Assembly (NCBI RefSeq): GCF_051020985.1 | Contig: NW_027475140.1 | Location: forward strand, 372,001 to 436,000 | Source of the DNA: Nomia melanderi | Lineage: Eukaryota > Arthropoda > Insecta > Hymenoptera > Halictidae | Reading direction: 5' to 3' | DNA length: 64,000 nt | Part shown: positions 1-13,276 of the stretch, piece after piece | How the letters are laid out: every line of letters begins with the position of its first letter | Numbering within the stretch: position 1 is the first letter of the stretch | Made by a program: the position numbers and the translations under genes | The notes under the pieces: model-generated | The model's input: the letters and a program-made list of their open reading frames with translations, nothing else | The model's database searches: none | Told to the model about the DNA's origin: nothing

Positions 1-500
1 CCAGAGTGTCCGGCCCCATGAGACTGTGGTTTTCTCGGCCCCTGGTGGTCCGAGGTCGTTGCCGCTGCACAGGTTCATGCGCCAGGGCCTCCTACAGACA
101 ATGCTCTTTGATTTATTGCGCTATCTGTAATAGCACCCGAGATATCACCAGATATATATTGGATATTACCCTCACCCAGAGTGTCCAGCCCCATGAGACG
201 GTGGTTTTCTCGGCCCCTGGTGGACCGAGGTCGTTCCCGCTGCACAGATTCATGCGCCAGGGCCTCCTCCAGACAATGAACTTTGATTTATTGCGCTATC
301 TGTAATAGCTCCCGACATATCACCAGATATATAATGGATTTTCCCCAGACCCTGAGTGTCCGGCCCAATGAGACTTTAGTTTTCTCGGCCCCTGGTGTTC
401 CGAGGTCGTTCCCGCTGCACAGATGAATGCGCCAGGGCCTCTTGCAGATAATACACTTTGGTTTATTGCGCTGTATCTAATAGCACCCGAGATATCACCT

Positions 501-512
501 GATATATATATT
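501..512 (+). other. Two-base TA expansion in a monomer
   Basis: The run reads GATATATATATTGG after CACCT, one TA longer than the usual GATATATATTGG, shifting the 175-bp phase by +2. The paralogous monomer at 1553-1564 carries the same change, so the expansion predates the 6-monomer duplication. Confidence 0.9.
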
Positions 513-1054
513 GGATTTTCCCCTGACCCTGAGTGTCCGGCCCCACTAGACTGTGGTTTTCTCGGCCCCTGGTGGTCCGAGGTCGTTCCCGCTGCCCAGA
601 TTCATGCGCCAGGGCCTCCTGCAGATAATTCACTTTGGTTTAATGCGCTATCTCTAATAGCACCCGAGATATCACCTGATATATAGTGGATTTTCGCCAG
701 ACCCTGAGTGTCCGTCCCCATGAGACGGTGGTTTTCTCGGCCCCTGGTGGTCCGAGGTCGTTCCCGCTGCACAGATTCATGCGCCAGGGCCTCCTACAGA
801 CAGTGCACTTTGATTTATTGTACTATCTGTAATAGCACCCGAGATATCACCAGATATATATTGGATTTTTCCCTAACCCTGAGTGTCCAGCCCCATGAGT
901 CTGTGGCTTTCTCGGCCCCTGGTTGTCCGAGGTCGTTCCCGCTGCACAGATGCATGCGCCAGGGCCTACTGCAGATAATTCACTTTGGTTTATTGCGCTA
1001 TCTATAATAGCACCCGAAATATCACCAGATATATGCTGGATTTTCACATGACCT

Positions 1055-1081
1055 TGGGTGACGGATTCCGAATATCTGTAA
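1055..1081 (+). other. Scrambled patch inside one monomer
   Basis: In the monomer 1010-1184 the usual GAGTGTCCGGCCCCATGAGA region is replaced by GGGTGACGGATTCCGAATAT followed by CTGTAATTTTC. Only about 8 of 20 aligned bases match there, against near-complete matching on both sides, yet the length is exactly preserved and downstream phase is unchanged. The monomer also lacks the EcoRV site (GAAATATC). I saw no other copy of this patch in the window. Confidence 0.85.
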
Positions 1082-1552
1082 TTTTCTCGGCCCCTGGTGG
1101 TTCGAGGTCGTTCCTGCTGCACAGACTCATTCGCCAGTGCCTCCTACAGACAATGCACTTTGATTTATCGCGCTATCTGTAATAGCACCCGAGATATCAC
1201 CAGATATATATTGGATTTTTCCTCGACCCTGAGTGTCCGGCCCCATGAGACGGTGGTTTTCTCGGCCTCTTGTGGTCAGAGGTCGTTCCCGCTGCACAGA
1301 TTCATGCGCCAGGGCCTCCTCCAGACAATGAACTTTGATTTATTGTGCTATCTGTAATAGCTCCCGACATATCACCAGATATATAATGGATTTTCCCCAG
1401 ACCCTGAGTGTCCGGCCCCATGAGACTTTAGTTTTCTCGGCCCCTGGTGGTCTGAGGTCGTTCCCGCTGCACAGATGCATGCGCCAGGGCCTCTTGCAGA
1501 TAATACACTTTGGTTTATTGCGCTGTATCTAATAGCACCCGAGATATCACCT

Positions 1553-1564
1553 GATATATATATT
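1553..1564 (+). other. Duplicate copy of the TA expansion
   Basis: Identical +2 change in the same CACCTGATATA context as the copy at 501-512. After this point the monomer phase is constant until 14.74 kb. Confidence 0.9.
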
Positions 1565-2504
1565 GGATTTTCCCCTGACCCTGAGTGTCCGGCCCCACTA
1601 GACTGTGGTTTTCTCGGCCCCTGGTGGTCCGAGGTCGATCCCGCTGCCCAGATTCATGCGCCAGGGCCTCCTGCAGATAATTCAATTTGGTTTATTGCGC
1701 TGTATCTAATAGCACCCGAGATATCACCAGATATATATTGGATTTTCCCCTGACCCTGAGTGTCCGGCTCCATGAGACTGTGGTTTTCTCGGCCCCTGGT
1801 GGTCCGAGGTCGTTCCCGCTGCACAGATTCATGCGCCAGGGCCTCCTGCAGATAATTCGCTTTGATTTATTGCGCTATCTGTAATAGCACCCGAGATATC
1901 ACCAGATATATATTGGATTTTTCCCTGACCCTGAGTGTCCGGCCCCATGAGACGGTTGTTGTCTCGGCCCCTGGTGGTCCGAAATCGTTCCCTCTGCACA
2001 GATTCATGCGCCAGGGCCTCCTACAGACAATGCACTTTGATTTATTGTGCTATCTGTAATATAACCCGAGATATCACCAGATATATATTGGATTTTTCCC
2101 TGACCCTGAGTGTCCGGCCCCATGAGACGGTTGTTGTCTCGGCCCCTGGTGGTCCGAGGTCGTTCCCGTTGCACAGATTCATGCGCCAGGGCCTCCTGCA
2201 GATAATTCACTTTGGTTTATTGCGCTATATCTAATAGCACCCAAGATATCACCAGATATATATTGGATTTTTCCCTGACCCTGAGTGTCCGGCCCCATGA
2301 GACTGTGGTTTCCTCGGCCCCTGGTGGTCCGAGGTCGTTCCCGCTGCACAGATTCATGCGCCAGGGCCTCCTACAGACAATGCACTTTGATTTATTTCGC
2401 TATCTGTAATAGGACCCGAGATATCACCAGATATATATTGGATTTTCCCCAAACCCTGAGTGTCCGGCCGCATGAGACTGTAGTTTTCTCGGCCCCTGGT
2501 GGTC

Positions 2505-5500
2505 CGAGGTCGTTCCCGCTGCACAGAGTCATGCGCCAGGGCCTCCTACAGACAATGCACTTTGATTTATTGCGCTATCTGTATTAGCACCCGAGATATC
2601 ACCAGATATATATTGGATTTTTCGCTGACCCAGCGTGTCCGGCCCCATGAGACGGTGGTTTTCTCGGCCCCTGGTGGACCGAGGTCGTTCCCGCTGGACA
2701 GGTTCATGCGCCAGGGTCTCCTACAGACGATGCACTTTGATTTATTGCGCTATCTGTAATAGCACCCGAGATATCACCACATATATATTGGATTTTCCCC
2801 TGACCTTGAGTGTCCGGCCCCATGAGACTGTGGTTTTCTCGGTCCCTGGAGGTCCGAGAACGTTCCCGCTGCACAGGTTCATGCGCCAGGGTCTCCTACA
2901 GACAATGCACTTTGATTTATTGCGCTATCTGTAACAGCACCCGAGATATCACCAGATATATATTGGATTTTCCCCTGACCCTGAGTGTCCGGCCCCATGA
3001 GACTGTGGTTTTCTCGGCCCCTGGTGGTGCGAGGTCGTTCCCGTTGCACAGATTCATGCGCCAGGGCCTGCTGCAGATAATTCACTTTGGTTTATTGCCC
3101 TATCTCTAATAGCACCCGAGATATCACCAGATATATATTGGATTTTCCCCTGACCCTGAGTGTCCGGCCCCATGAGACGGTGGTTTTCTCGGCCCCTGGC
3201 GGTCCGAGGTCGTTCCCGCTGCACAGATGCATGGGCCAGGGCCTCCTGCAGATAATTCACTTTGATTTATTGTGCTATCTGTAATATAACCCGAGATATC
3301 ACCAGATATATATTGGATTTTTCCCTGACCCTGAGTGTCCGGCCCCATGAGACTGTGGTTTCCTCGGCCCCTGGTGGTCCGAGGTCGTTCCCGCTGCACA
3401 GATTCATGCGCCAGGGCCTCCTACAGACAATGCACTTTGATTTATTTCGCTATCTGTAATAGGACCCGAGATATCACCAGATATATATTGGATTTTACCC
3501 TGACCGTGAGAGTCCGGCCCCATGAGACTGTGGTTTTTTCGGCCCCTGGTGGTCCGAGGTCGTTCCCGCTGCACAGATTCATGCGACAGGGCCACCTACA
3601 GATAATGCACTTTGATTTATTGCGCTATCTGTAATAGCACCCGAGATATCACCAGATACATATTGGATTTTACCCTGACCCTGAGTGTCCGGCCCCTTGA
3701 GACGGTGGTTGTCTCGGCCCCTGGAGGTCCGAGGACGTTCCCGCTGGACAGATTCATGCGCCAGGGCCTCCTGCAGATAATTCACTTTGGCTTATTGCGC
3801 TATCTCTAATAGCACCCGAGATATCACCAGATATATACTGGATTTTCCCCTGACCCTGAGTGTCCGGCCCCATGAGACTGTGGTTTTCTCGGCCCCTGGT
3901 GGTCCGAGGTCGTTCCCGCTGCACAGATTCATGCGCCAGGGCCTCCTACAGACAATGCACTTTGATTTATTCCGCTATCTGTAATAGCAGCCGAGATATC
4001 ACCAGATATATATTGGATTTTTCACTGACCCTGAGTGTCCGGCCCCATGAGACGGTCGTTTTCTCAGCCCCTGGTGGCCCGAGGTCGTTCCCGCTGCACA
4101 GATTCACGCGCCAGGGCCTCCTGCAGATAATTCACTTTGGTTTATTGCGCTATCTCTAATAGCACCCGAGATATCACCAGATATATACTGGATTTTCCCC
4201 TGACCCTGAGTGTCCGGCCCCATGAGACTGTGGTTTTCTCGGCCCCTGGTGGTCCGAGGTCGTTCCCGCTGCACAGATTCATGCGCCAGGGCCTCCTACA
4301 GACAATGCACTTTGATTTATTCCGCTATCTGTAATAGCAGCCGAGATATCACCAGATATATATTGGATTTTTCACTGACCCTGAGTGTCCGGCCCCATGA
4401 GACGGTCGTTTTCTCAGCCCCTGGTGGCCCGAGGTCGTTCCCGCTGCACAGATTCATGCGCCAGGGCCTCCTGCAGATAATTCACTTTGGTTTATTGCGC
4501 TATCTCTAATAGCGCCCGAGATATCACCAGATATATATTGGATTTTTCCCTGACCCTGAGAGTCCGTCCCCATGAGACTGCGGTCTTCTCGGCCCCTGGT
4601 GGTCCGAGGTCGTTCCCGCTGCACAGATTCATGCGCCAGGGCCTCCTACAGACAATGCACTTTGATTTATTGCCCTATCTGTAATAGCACCCGAGATATC
4701 ACCAGATATATATTGGATTTTCCCCTGACCCTGAGTGTCCGGCCCCATGAGTCGGTGGTTTTATCGGCCCCAGGTGGTCCGAGGTCGTTCCCGCTGCACA
4801 GATTCATGCGCCATGGCCTCCTACAGACAATGCGCGTTGGTTTAATGCGCTATGTGTAATACCACCCGAGATATCACCAGATATATATTGGATATTCCCC
4901 TGACCCTGAGTGTCCGGCCCCATGAGACGGTGGTTGTCTCGGCCCCTGGTGGTCGGAGGTCGTTCTCGCTGCACAGATTCATGCGCCAGGGCCTCCTACA
5001 GACAATGCACTTTGATTTATTTCGCTATCTGTAATAGGACCCGAGATATCACCAGATATATATTGGATTTTACCCTGACCGTGAGAGTCCGGCCCCATGA
5101 GACTGTGGTTTTTTCGGCCCCTGGTGGTCCGAGGTCGTTCCCGCTGCACAGAGTCATGCGCCAGGGCCTCCTACAGACAATGCACTTTGATTTATTGCGC
5201 TATCTGTAATAGCACCCGAGATATCACCAGATATATATTGGATTTTTCGCTGACCCAGAGTGTCCGGCCCCATGAGACGGTGGTTTTCTCGGCCCCTGGT
5301 GGTCCGAGGTCGTTCCCGCTGGACAGGTTCATGCGCCAGGGTCTCCTACAGACAATGCACTTTGATTTATTGCGCTATCTGTAATAGCACCCGAGATATC
5401 ACCACATATATATTGGATTTTCCCCTGACCTTGAGTGTCCGGCCCCATGAGACTGTGGTTTTCTCGGTCCCTGGAGGTCCGAGAACGTTCCCGCTGCACA

Positions 5501-7833
5501 GGTTCATGCGCCAGGGTCTCCTACAGACAATGCACTTTGATTTATTGCGCTATCTGTAACAGCACCCGAGATATCAGCAGATATATATTGGATTTTTCAC
5601 TGACCCTGAGTGTCCTGCCCCATGAGACGGTGGTTTTCTCGGCCCCTGGTGTTCCGAGGTCGTTCCCGCTGCACAGATGCATGCGGCAGGGCCTCCTGCA
5701 GATAATTCACTTTGGTTTATTGCGCTATCTCTAATAGCACCCGAGATATCACCAGATATATATTGGATTTTCCCCTGACCCTGAGTGTCCGGCCCCATGA
5801 GACTGTGGTTTTCTCGGCCCCTGGTGGTGCGAGGTCGTTCCCGTTGCACAGATTCATGCGCCAGGGCCTGCTGCAGATAATTCACTTTGGTTTATTGCCC
5901 TATCTCTAATAGCACCCGAGATATCACCAGATATATATTGGATTTTCCCCTGACCCTGAGTGTCCGGCCCCATGAGACTGTGGTTTTCTCGGCCCCTGGT
6001 GGTCCGAGGTCGTTCCCGCTGCCCAGATTCATGCGCCAGGGCCTCGTCCAGACAATCCACTTTGATTTATTGTGCTATCTGTAATAGCACCCGACATATC
6101 ACCAGATATATATTGCATTTTTCCCTGACCCTGAGTGTCCGGCCCCATGAGACGGTGGTTTTCTCGGCCCCTGGTGGTCCGAGGTCGTTCCCGCTGCACA
6201 GATGCATGGGCCAGGGCCTCCTGCAGATAATTCACTTTGATTTATTGTGCTATCTGTAATATAACCCGAGATATCACCAGATATATATTGGATTTTTCCC
6301 TGACCCTGAGTGTCCGGCCCCATGAGACTGTGGTTTCCTCGGCCCCTGGTGGTCCGAGGTCGTTCCCGCTGCACAGATTCATGCGCCAGGGCCTCCTACA
6401 GACAATGCACTTTGATTTATTTCGCTATCTGTAATAGGACCCGAGATATCACCAGATATATATTGGATTTTACCCTGACCGTGAGAGTCCGGCCCCATGA
6501 GACAGTGGTTTTTTCGGCCCCTGGTGGTCCGAGGTCGTTCCCGCTGCACAGATTCATGCGACAGGGCCACCTACAGATAATGCACTTTGATTTATTGCGC
6601 TATCTGTAATAGCACCCGAGATATCACCAGATACATATTGGATTTTACCCTGACCCTGAGTGTCCGGCCCCTTGAGACGGTGGTTGTCTCGGCCCCTGGA
6701 GGTCCGAGGACGTTCCCGCTGGACAGATTCATGCGCCAGGGCCTCCTGCAGATAATTCACTTTGGCTTATTGCGCTATCTCTAATAGCACCCGAGATATC
6801 ACCAGATATATACTGGATTTTCCCCTGACCCTGAGTGTCCGGCCCCATGAGACTGTGGTTTTCTCGGCCCCTGGTGGTCCGAGGTCGTTCCCGCTGCACA
6901 GATTCATGCGCCAGGGCCTCCTACAGACAATGCACTTTGATTTATTCCGCTATCTGTAATAGCAGCCGAGATATCACCAGATATATATTGGATTTTTCAC
7001 TGACCCTGAGTGTCCGGCCCCATGAGACGGTCGTTTTCTCAGCCCCTGGTGGCCCGAGGTCGTTCCCGCTGCACAGATTCATGCGCCAGGGCCTCCTGCA
7101 GATAATTCACTTTGGTTTATTGCGCTATCTCTAATAGCACCCGAGATATCACCAGATATATACTGGATTTTCCCCTGACCCTGAGTGTCCGGCCCCATGA
7201 GACTGTGGTTTTCTCGGCCCCAGGTGGTCCGAGGTCGTTCCCGCTGCACAGATTCATGCGCCAGGGCATCCTACAGACAATGCACTTTGATTTATTCCGC
7301 TATCTGTAATAGCAGCCGAGATATCACCAGATATATATTGGATTTTTCACTGACCCTGAGTGTCCGGCCCCATGAGACGGTCGTTTTCTCAGCCCCTGGT
7401 GGCCCGAGGTCGTTCCCGCTGCACAGATTCATGCGCCAGGGCCTCCTGCAGATAATTCACTTTGGTTTATTGCGCTATCTCTAATAGCGCCCGAGATATC
7501 ACCAGATATATATTGGATTTTTCCCTGACCCTGAGAGTCCGTCCCCATGAGACTGCGGTCTTCTCGGCCCCTGGTGGTCCGAGGTCGTTCCCGCTGCACA
7601 GATTCATGCGCCAGGGCCTCCTACAGACAATGCACTTTGATTTATTGCGCTATCTGTAATAGCACCCGAGATATCACCAGATATATATTGGATTTTCCCC
7701 TGACCCTGAGTGTCCGGCCCCATGAGTCGGTGGTTTTATCGGCCCCAGGTGGTCCGAGGTCGTTCCCGCTGCACAGATTCATGCGCCATGGCCTCCTACA
7801 GACAATGCGCGTTGGTTTAATGCGCTATGTGTA
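2505..7833 (+). repeat. 15-monomer block duplicated, second copy expanded to 17
   Basis: Shared private variants pair 2505-2945 with 5130-5570 (offset 2,625, 15 monomers), 2946-3110 with 5746-5920 (2,800, 16 monomers) and about 3150-4858 with 6125-7833 (2,975, 17 monomers). The offset rises by one monomer twice, so the right copy carries two extra monomers, at about 5571-5745 and 5936-6110. Shared marks include GGTTTCCTCGG, TAATAGGACCC, ACCGTGAGAGTCC, GGTCTTCTCGG and the GCCATGGCC monomer. Within each copy a dimer is itself doubled (about 3827-4176 with 4177-4507; 6802-7151 with 7152-7482). Confidence 0.85.
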
Positions 7834-7912
7834 ATAGCACCCGAGATATCACCAGATATATAATGGATTTTTCCCTGACCCTGAGTGTCCGGCCCCATGA
7901 GACTGTGGTTTT

Positions 7913-7933
7913 CTCGGACCCTGGTGGTCCGAG
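7913..7933. other. Perfect 8-bp-arm palindrome variant
   Basis: A C-to-A change at monomer position 82 (CTCGGACC instead of CTCGGCCC) repairs the single mismatch of the usual dyad, giving 8-bp perfect arms around CTGGT. The same perfect form is at 9313-9333, 13863-13883 and 55163-55183. The copies at 9313 and 13863 are paralogous positions in the 26-monomer duplication. Confidence 0.8.
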
Positions 7934-9839
7934 GTCGTTCCCGCTGCACAGATTCATGCGCCAGGGCCTCCTACAGACAATGCACTTTGATTTATTGCGC
8001 TATCTGTAATAGCACCCGAGATATCACCAGATATATATTGGATTTTTCACTGACCCTGAGTGTCCGGCCCCATGAGACGGTGGTTTTCTCGGCCCCTGGT
8101 GTTCCGAGGTCGTTCCCGCTGCACAGATTCATGCGCCAGGGCCTCCTGCAGACAATGCACTTTGATTTATTGCGCTATCTCTAATAGCACCCGAGATATC
8201 ACCAGATATATATTGGATTTTCCCCTGACCCTGAGTGTCCGGCCCCATGAGACTGTGGTTTTCTCGGCCCCTGGTGGTCCGAGGTCGTTCCCGCTGCACA
8301 GATTCATGCGCCAGGGCCTCCTACAGACAATGCACTTTGATTTATTGCGCTATCTGTAATACCACCCGAGATATCACCAGATATATATTGGATATTCCCC
8401 TGACCCTGAGTGTCCGGCCCCATGAGACGGTGGTTGTCTCGGCCCCTGGTGGTCCGAGGTCGTTCTCGCTGCACAGATTCATGCGCCAGGGCCTCCTACA
8501 GACAATGCACTTTGATTTATGGCGCTATCTGTAATAGCACCCGAGATATCACCAGATCTATATTGGATTTTCCCCTGACCCTGAGTATCCGGCCCCATGA
8601 GACTGTGGTTTTTTCGGCCCCTGGTGGTCCGCGGTCGTTCCCGCTGCACAGATTCATGCGCCAGGGCCTCCTGCAGATAATTCACTTTGGTTTATTGCGC
8701 TATCTCTAATAGCACCCGAGATATCTCCAGATATATACTGGATTTTCCCCTGTCACTGAGTGTCCGGCCCCATGAGACTGTGGTTTTCTCGGACCCTGGT
8801 TGTCCGAGGTCGTTCCCGCTGCACAGATTCATGCGCCAGGGCCTCCTACAGACAATGCACTTTGATTTATTGCGCTATCTGTAATAGCACCCGAGATATC
8901 ACCAGATCTATATTGGATTTTCCCCTGACCCTGAGTGTCCGGCCCCATGAGACGGTCGTTTTCTCGGCCCCTGGTGGTCCGAGGTCGTTCCCACTGCACA
9001 GATTCATGCGCCAGGGCCTCCTACAGACAATGCACTTTGATTTATTGCGCTATCTGTAATAGCACCCGAGATATCACCAGATATATATTGGACTTTCCCC
9101 TGACCCTGAGTGTCCGGCCGCATGAGACTGTGGTTTTCTCGGCCCCTGGTGGTCCGAGGTCCTTGCCGCTGCACAGATTCATGCGCCAGGGCCTCCTACA
9201 GACAATGCACTTTGATTTATTGCGCTATCTGTAATAGCACCCGAGATATCACCAGATATATATTGGATTTTTCACTGACCCTGAGTGTGCGGCCCCATGA
9301 GACGGTGTTTTTCTCGGACCCTGGTGGTCCGAGGTCGTTCCCGCTGCACAAATCCATGCGCCACGGCCTCCTGCAGATAATACACTTTGATTTATTGCGC
9401 TTTCTGTAATAGCACCCGAGATATCACCGGATATATATTGGATTTTTCCCAGACCCTGAGTGTCCGGCCCCATGAGACGGTGGTTGTCTCGGCCCCTGGG
9501 GGTCCGAGGTCGTTCCCGCTGCACAGATTCATGCACTAGGGCCTCCTACAGACAATGCACTTTGATTTATTGCGCTATCTGTAATAGCACCCGAGATATC
9601 ACCAGATATATATTGGATTTTTCACTGACCCTGAGCGTCCGGCCCCATGAGACGGTCGTTTTCTCGGCCCCTAGTGGTCCGAGGTCGTTCCCGCTGCAGA
9701 GGTTCATGCGCCAGGGTCTCCTACAGACAATGCACTCTGATTTATTGCGCTATGTGTAATAGCACCCGAGATATCACCAGATATATATTGGATTTTTCAC
9801 TGACCCTGAGTGTCCGGCCCAATGAGACTGTAGTTTTCT

Positions 9840-12640
9840 CGGCCCCTGGTGGTCCGAGGTCGTTCCCGCTGGACAGATGCATGCGCCAGGGCCTCCTGCA
9901 GATAATTCACTTTGGTTTATTGCGCTATCTCTAATAGCACCCGAGATATCACCAGATATATATTGGATTTTCCCCTGACCCTGAGTGTCCGGCCCCATTA
10001 GACTGTGGTTTTCTCGGCCCCTGGTGGTCCGAGGTCGTTCCCGCTGCCCAGATTCATGCGCCAGGGCCTCCTGTAGATAATTCACTTTGGTTTATTGCGC
10101 TGTATCTAGTAGCACCCGAGATATCACCACATATATATTGGATTTTCCCCTGACCCTGAGTGTCCGGCCCCATGAGACTGTGGTTTTCTCGGCCCCTGGT
10201 GGTCCGAGGTCGTTCCCGCTGCCCAGATTCATGCGCCAGGGCCTCCTCCAGACAATGCACATTGATTTATTGCGCTATCTGTAATAGCACCCGAGATGTC
10301 ACCAGATATATTTTTGATTTTTCCCTGACCCTGAGTGTCCGGCCCCATGAGACGGTGGTTGTCTCGGCCCCTGGTGGTCCGAGGTCGTTCCCGCTGCACA
10401 GATTCATGCGCCAGGGCCTCCTACAGACAATGCACTTTGATTTATTGCGCTATCTGTAATAGCACCCGAGATATCACCAGATCTTTATTGGATTTTCCCC
10501 TGACCCAGAGTATCCGGCCCCATGAGACTGTGGTTTTTTCGGCCCCTGGTGGTCCGAGGTCGTTCCCGCTGCACAGATTCATGCGCCAGGGCCTCCTGCA
10601 GATAATTCACTATGGTTTATTGCGCTATCTGTAATAGCACCCGAGATATCACCAGATATATATTGGATTTTACGCTGACCCTGAGTGTCCGGCCCCATGA
10701 GACGGTGGTTGTCTCGGCCCCTGGAGGCCCGAGGACGTTCCCGCTGCACAGATTCATGCGCTAGGGACTCCTGCAGATAATTCACTTTGGTTTATTGCGC
10801 TATCTCTATTAGCACCCGAGATATCACCAGATATACATTGGATTTTCTCCTGACCCTGAGTGTCCGGCCCCATGAGACTGTGGTTTTCTCGGCCCCTGGG
10901 GGTCCGAGGTCGTTCCCGCTGCACAGATTCATGCGCCAGGGCCTCCTACAGACAATGCACTTTGATTTATTGCGCTATCTGTAATAGCACCCGAGATATC
11001 ACCAGATATATATTGGATTTTCCCCTGACCCTGAGTGTCCGGCCCCATGAGACTGTGGTTTTCTCGGCCCCTGTTGGTCCGAGGTCGTTGCCGCTGCACA
11101 GGTTCATGCGCCAGGGCCTCCTACAGACAATGCCCTTTGATTTATTGCGCTATCTGTAATAGCACCCGAGATATCACCAGATATATATTGGATTTTTCAC
11201 TGACCCTGAGTGTCCGGCCCCATTAGACTGTGGTTTTCTCGGCCCCTGGTGGTCCGAGGTCGTTCCCGCTGGACAGATGCATGCGCCAGGGCCTCCTGCA
11301 GATAATTCACTTTGGTTTATTGCGCTATCTCTAATAGCACCCGAGATATCACCAGATATATATTGGATTTTCCCCTGACCCTGAGTGTCCGGCCCCATTA
11401 GACTGTGGTTTTCTCGGCCCCTGGTGGTCCGAGGTCGTTCCCGCTGCCCAGATTCATGCGCCAGGGCCTCCTGTAGATAATTCACTTTGGTTTATTGCGC
11501 TGTATCTAGTAGCACCCGAGATATCACCACATATATATTGGATTTTCCCCTGACCCTGAGTGTCCGGCCCCATGAGACTGTGGTTTTCTCGGCCCCTGGT
11601 GGTCCGAGGTCGTTCCCGCTGCCCAGATTCATGCGCCAGGGCCTCCTCCAGACAATGCACTTTGATTTATTGCGCTATCTGTAATAGCACCCGAGATGTC
11701 ACCACATATATTTTTGATTTTTCCCTGACCCTGAGTGTCCGGCCCCATGAGACGGTGGTTGTCTCGGCCCCTGGTGGTCCGAGGTCGTTCCCGCTGCACA
11801 GATTCATGCGCCAGGGCCTCCTACAGACAATGCACTTTGATTTATTGCGCTATCTGTAATAGCACCCGAGATATCACCAGATCTTTATTGGATTTTCCCC
11901 TGACCCAGAGTATCCGGCCCCATGAGACTGTGGTTTTTGCGGCCCCTGGTGGTCCGAGGTCGTTCCCGCTGCACAGATTCATGCGCCAGGGCCTCCTGCA
12001 GATAATTCACTATGGTTTATTGCGCTATATGTAATAGCACCCGAGATATCACCAGATATATATTGGATTTTACGCTGACCCTGAGTGTCCGGCCCCATGA
12101 GACGGTGGTTGTCTCGGCCCCTGGAGGCCCGAGGACGTTCCCGCTGCACAGATTCATGCGCTAGGGACTCCTGCAGATAATTCACTTTGGTTTATTGCGC
12201 TATCTCTATTAGCACCCGAGATATCACCAGATATACATTGGATTTTCTCCTGACCCTGAGTGTCCGGCCCCATGAGACTGTGGTTTTCTCGGCCCCTGGG
12301 GGTCCGAGGTCGTTCCCGCTGCACAGATTCATGCGCCAGGGCCTCCTACAGACAATGCACTTTGATTTATTGCGCTATCTGTAATAGCACCCGAGATATC
12401 ACCAGATATATATTGGATTTTCCCCTGACCCTGAGTGTCCGGCCCCATGAGACTGTGGTTTTCTCGGCCCCTGTTGGTCCGAGGTCGTTGCCGCTGCACA
12501 GGTTCATGCGCCAGGGCCTCCTACAGACAATGCCCTTTGATTTATTGCGCTATCTGTAATAGCACCCGAGATATCACCAGATATATATTGGATTTTTCAC
12601 TGACCCTGAGTGTCCGGCCCCATTAGACTGTGGTTTTCTC
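9840..12640 (+). repeat. 8-monomer tandem duplication (1,400 bp x 2)
   Basis: About 9840-11239 and 11240-12639 match at offset 1,400. Shared rare variants in the same order include GCTGTATCTAGTAGC, ATATTTTTGATTTTTCC, AGATCTTTATTGG, CATGCGCTAGGGACTCC, ATATACATTGG and CTGTTGGTCCG. Only a few differences separate the copies, such as a C-to-G at 11939 in TTTTTGCGGCC and the ATATGTAAT at 12028. Confidence 0.88.
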
Positions 12641-13260
12641 GGCCCCTGGTGGTCCGAGGTCGTTCCCGCTGCCCAGATTCATGCGCCAGGGCCTCCTGCA
12701 GATAATTCACTTTGGTTTATTGCGCTGTATCTAATAGCACCCGAGATATCACCAGATATATATTGGATTTTCCCCTGACCCTGAGTGTCCGGCCCCATGA
12801 GACTGTGCTTTTCTCGGCCCCTGGTGGTCCGAGGTCGTTCCCGCTGCACAGATTCATGCGCCAGGGCCTCCTACAGACAATGCACTTTGATTTATTGCGC
12901 TATCTGTAATAGCACCCGAGATATCACCAGATATATATTGGATTTTTCACTGACCCTGAGTGTCCGGCCCCATGAGACGGTGGTTTTCTCGGCCCCTGGT
13001 GTTCCGAGGTCGTTCCCGCTGCACAGATTCATGCGCCAGGGCCTCCTGCAGACAATGCACTTTGATTTATTGCGCTATCTCTAATAGCACCCGAGATATC
13101 ACCAGATATATATTGGATTTTCCCCTGACCCTGAGTGTCCGGCCCCATGAGACTGTGGTTTTCTCGGCCCCTGGTGGTCCGAGGTCGTTCCCGCTGCACA
13201 GATTCATGCGCCAGGGCCTCCTACAGACAATGCACTTTGATTTATTGCGCTATCTGTAAT

Positions 13261-13276
13261 ACCACCCGAGATATCT
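13261..13276 (+). other. Unequal-crossover junction resolved to 13 bp
   Basis: The sequence here reads ACCACCCGAGATATCTCC. Its left mark, ACC, is the private variant of the monomer at 8361; its right mark, ATCTCC with ATATACTGG after it, is private to the monomer at 8711. The exchange that removed two monomers relative to 8361-8710 therefore lies between 13263 and 13275, in CACCCGAGATATC, which is identical in both parents. It is exactly in monomer register. Confidence 0.85.

Larger units (their letters stand above)
1..2500 (+). repeat. Left block: most diverged monomers
   Basis: About 14 monomers with more private substitutions than elsewhere, two of the six length changes and one monomer with a scrambled segment. 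It contains a 6-monomer duplication: about 181-645 matches 1233-1697 at an offset of 1,052 bp (6 x 175 + 2), shared marks being CCTCCAGACAATGAACTT, AGCTCCCGACATATC, GAGACTTTAG and the longer TA run. Two neighbouring monomers (about 1900-2030 and 2075-2205) share GACGGTTGTTGTC, a local one-monomer duplication. Greater divergence at an array edge is a known pattern; whether an edge lies just left of the window cannot be seen. Confidence 0.8.

Noticed and set aside
501..512. TA-rich microsatellite or promoter TATA box
   Set aside because: The TA run is only 8-10 bases, is present in every monomer, and nothing around it supports a transcription start.
1097..1112. Pol III B-box-like GGTTCGAGGTC, suggesting a tRNA-derived repeat
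   Set aside because: Only this monomer has GGTTCGA (others GGTCCGA), the last bases do not fit, and I find no A box at a suitable distance or tRNA fold.
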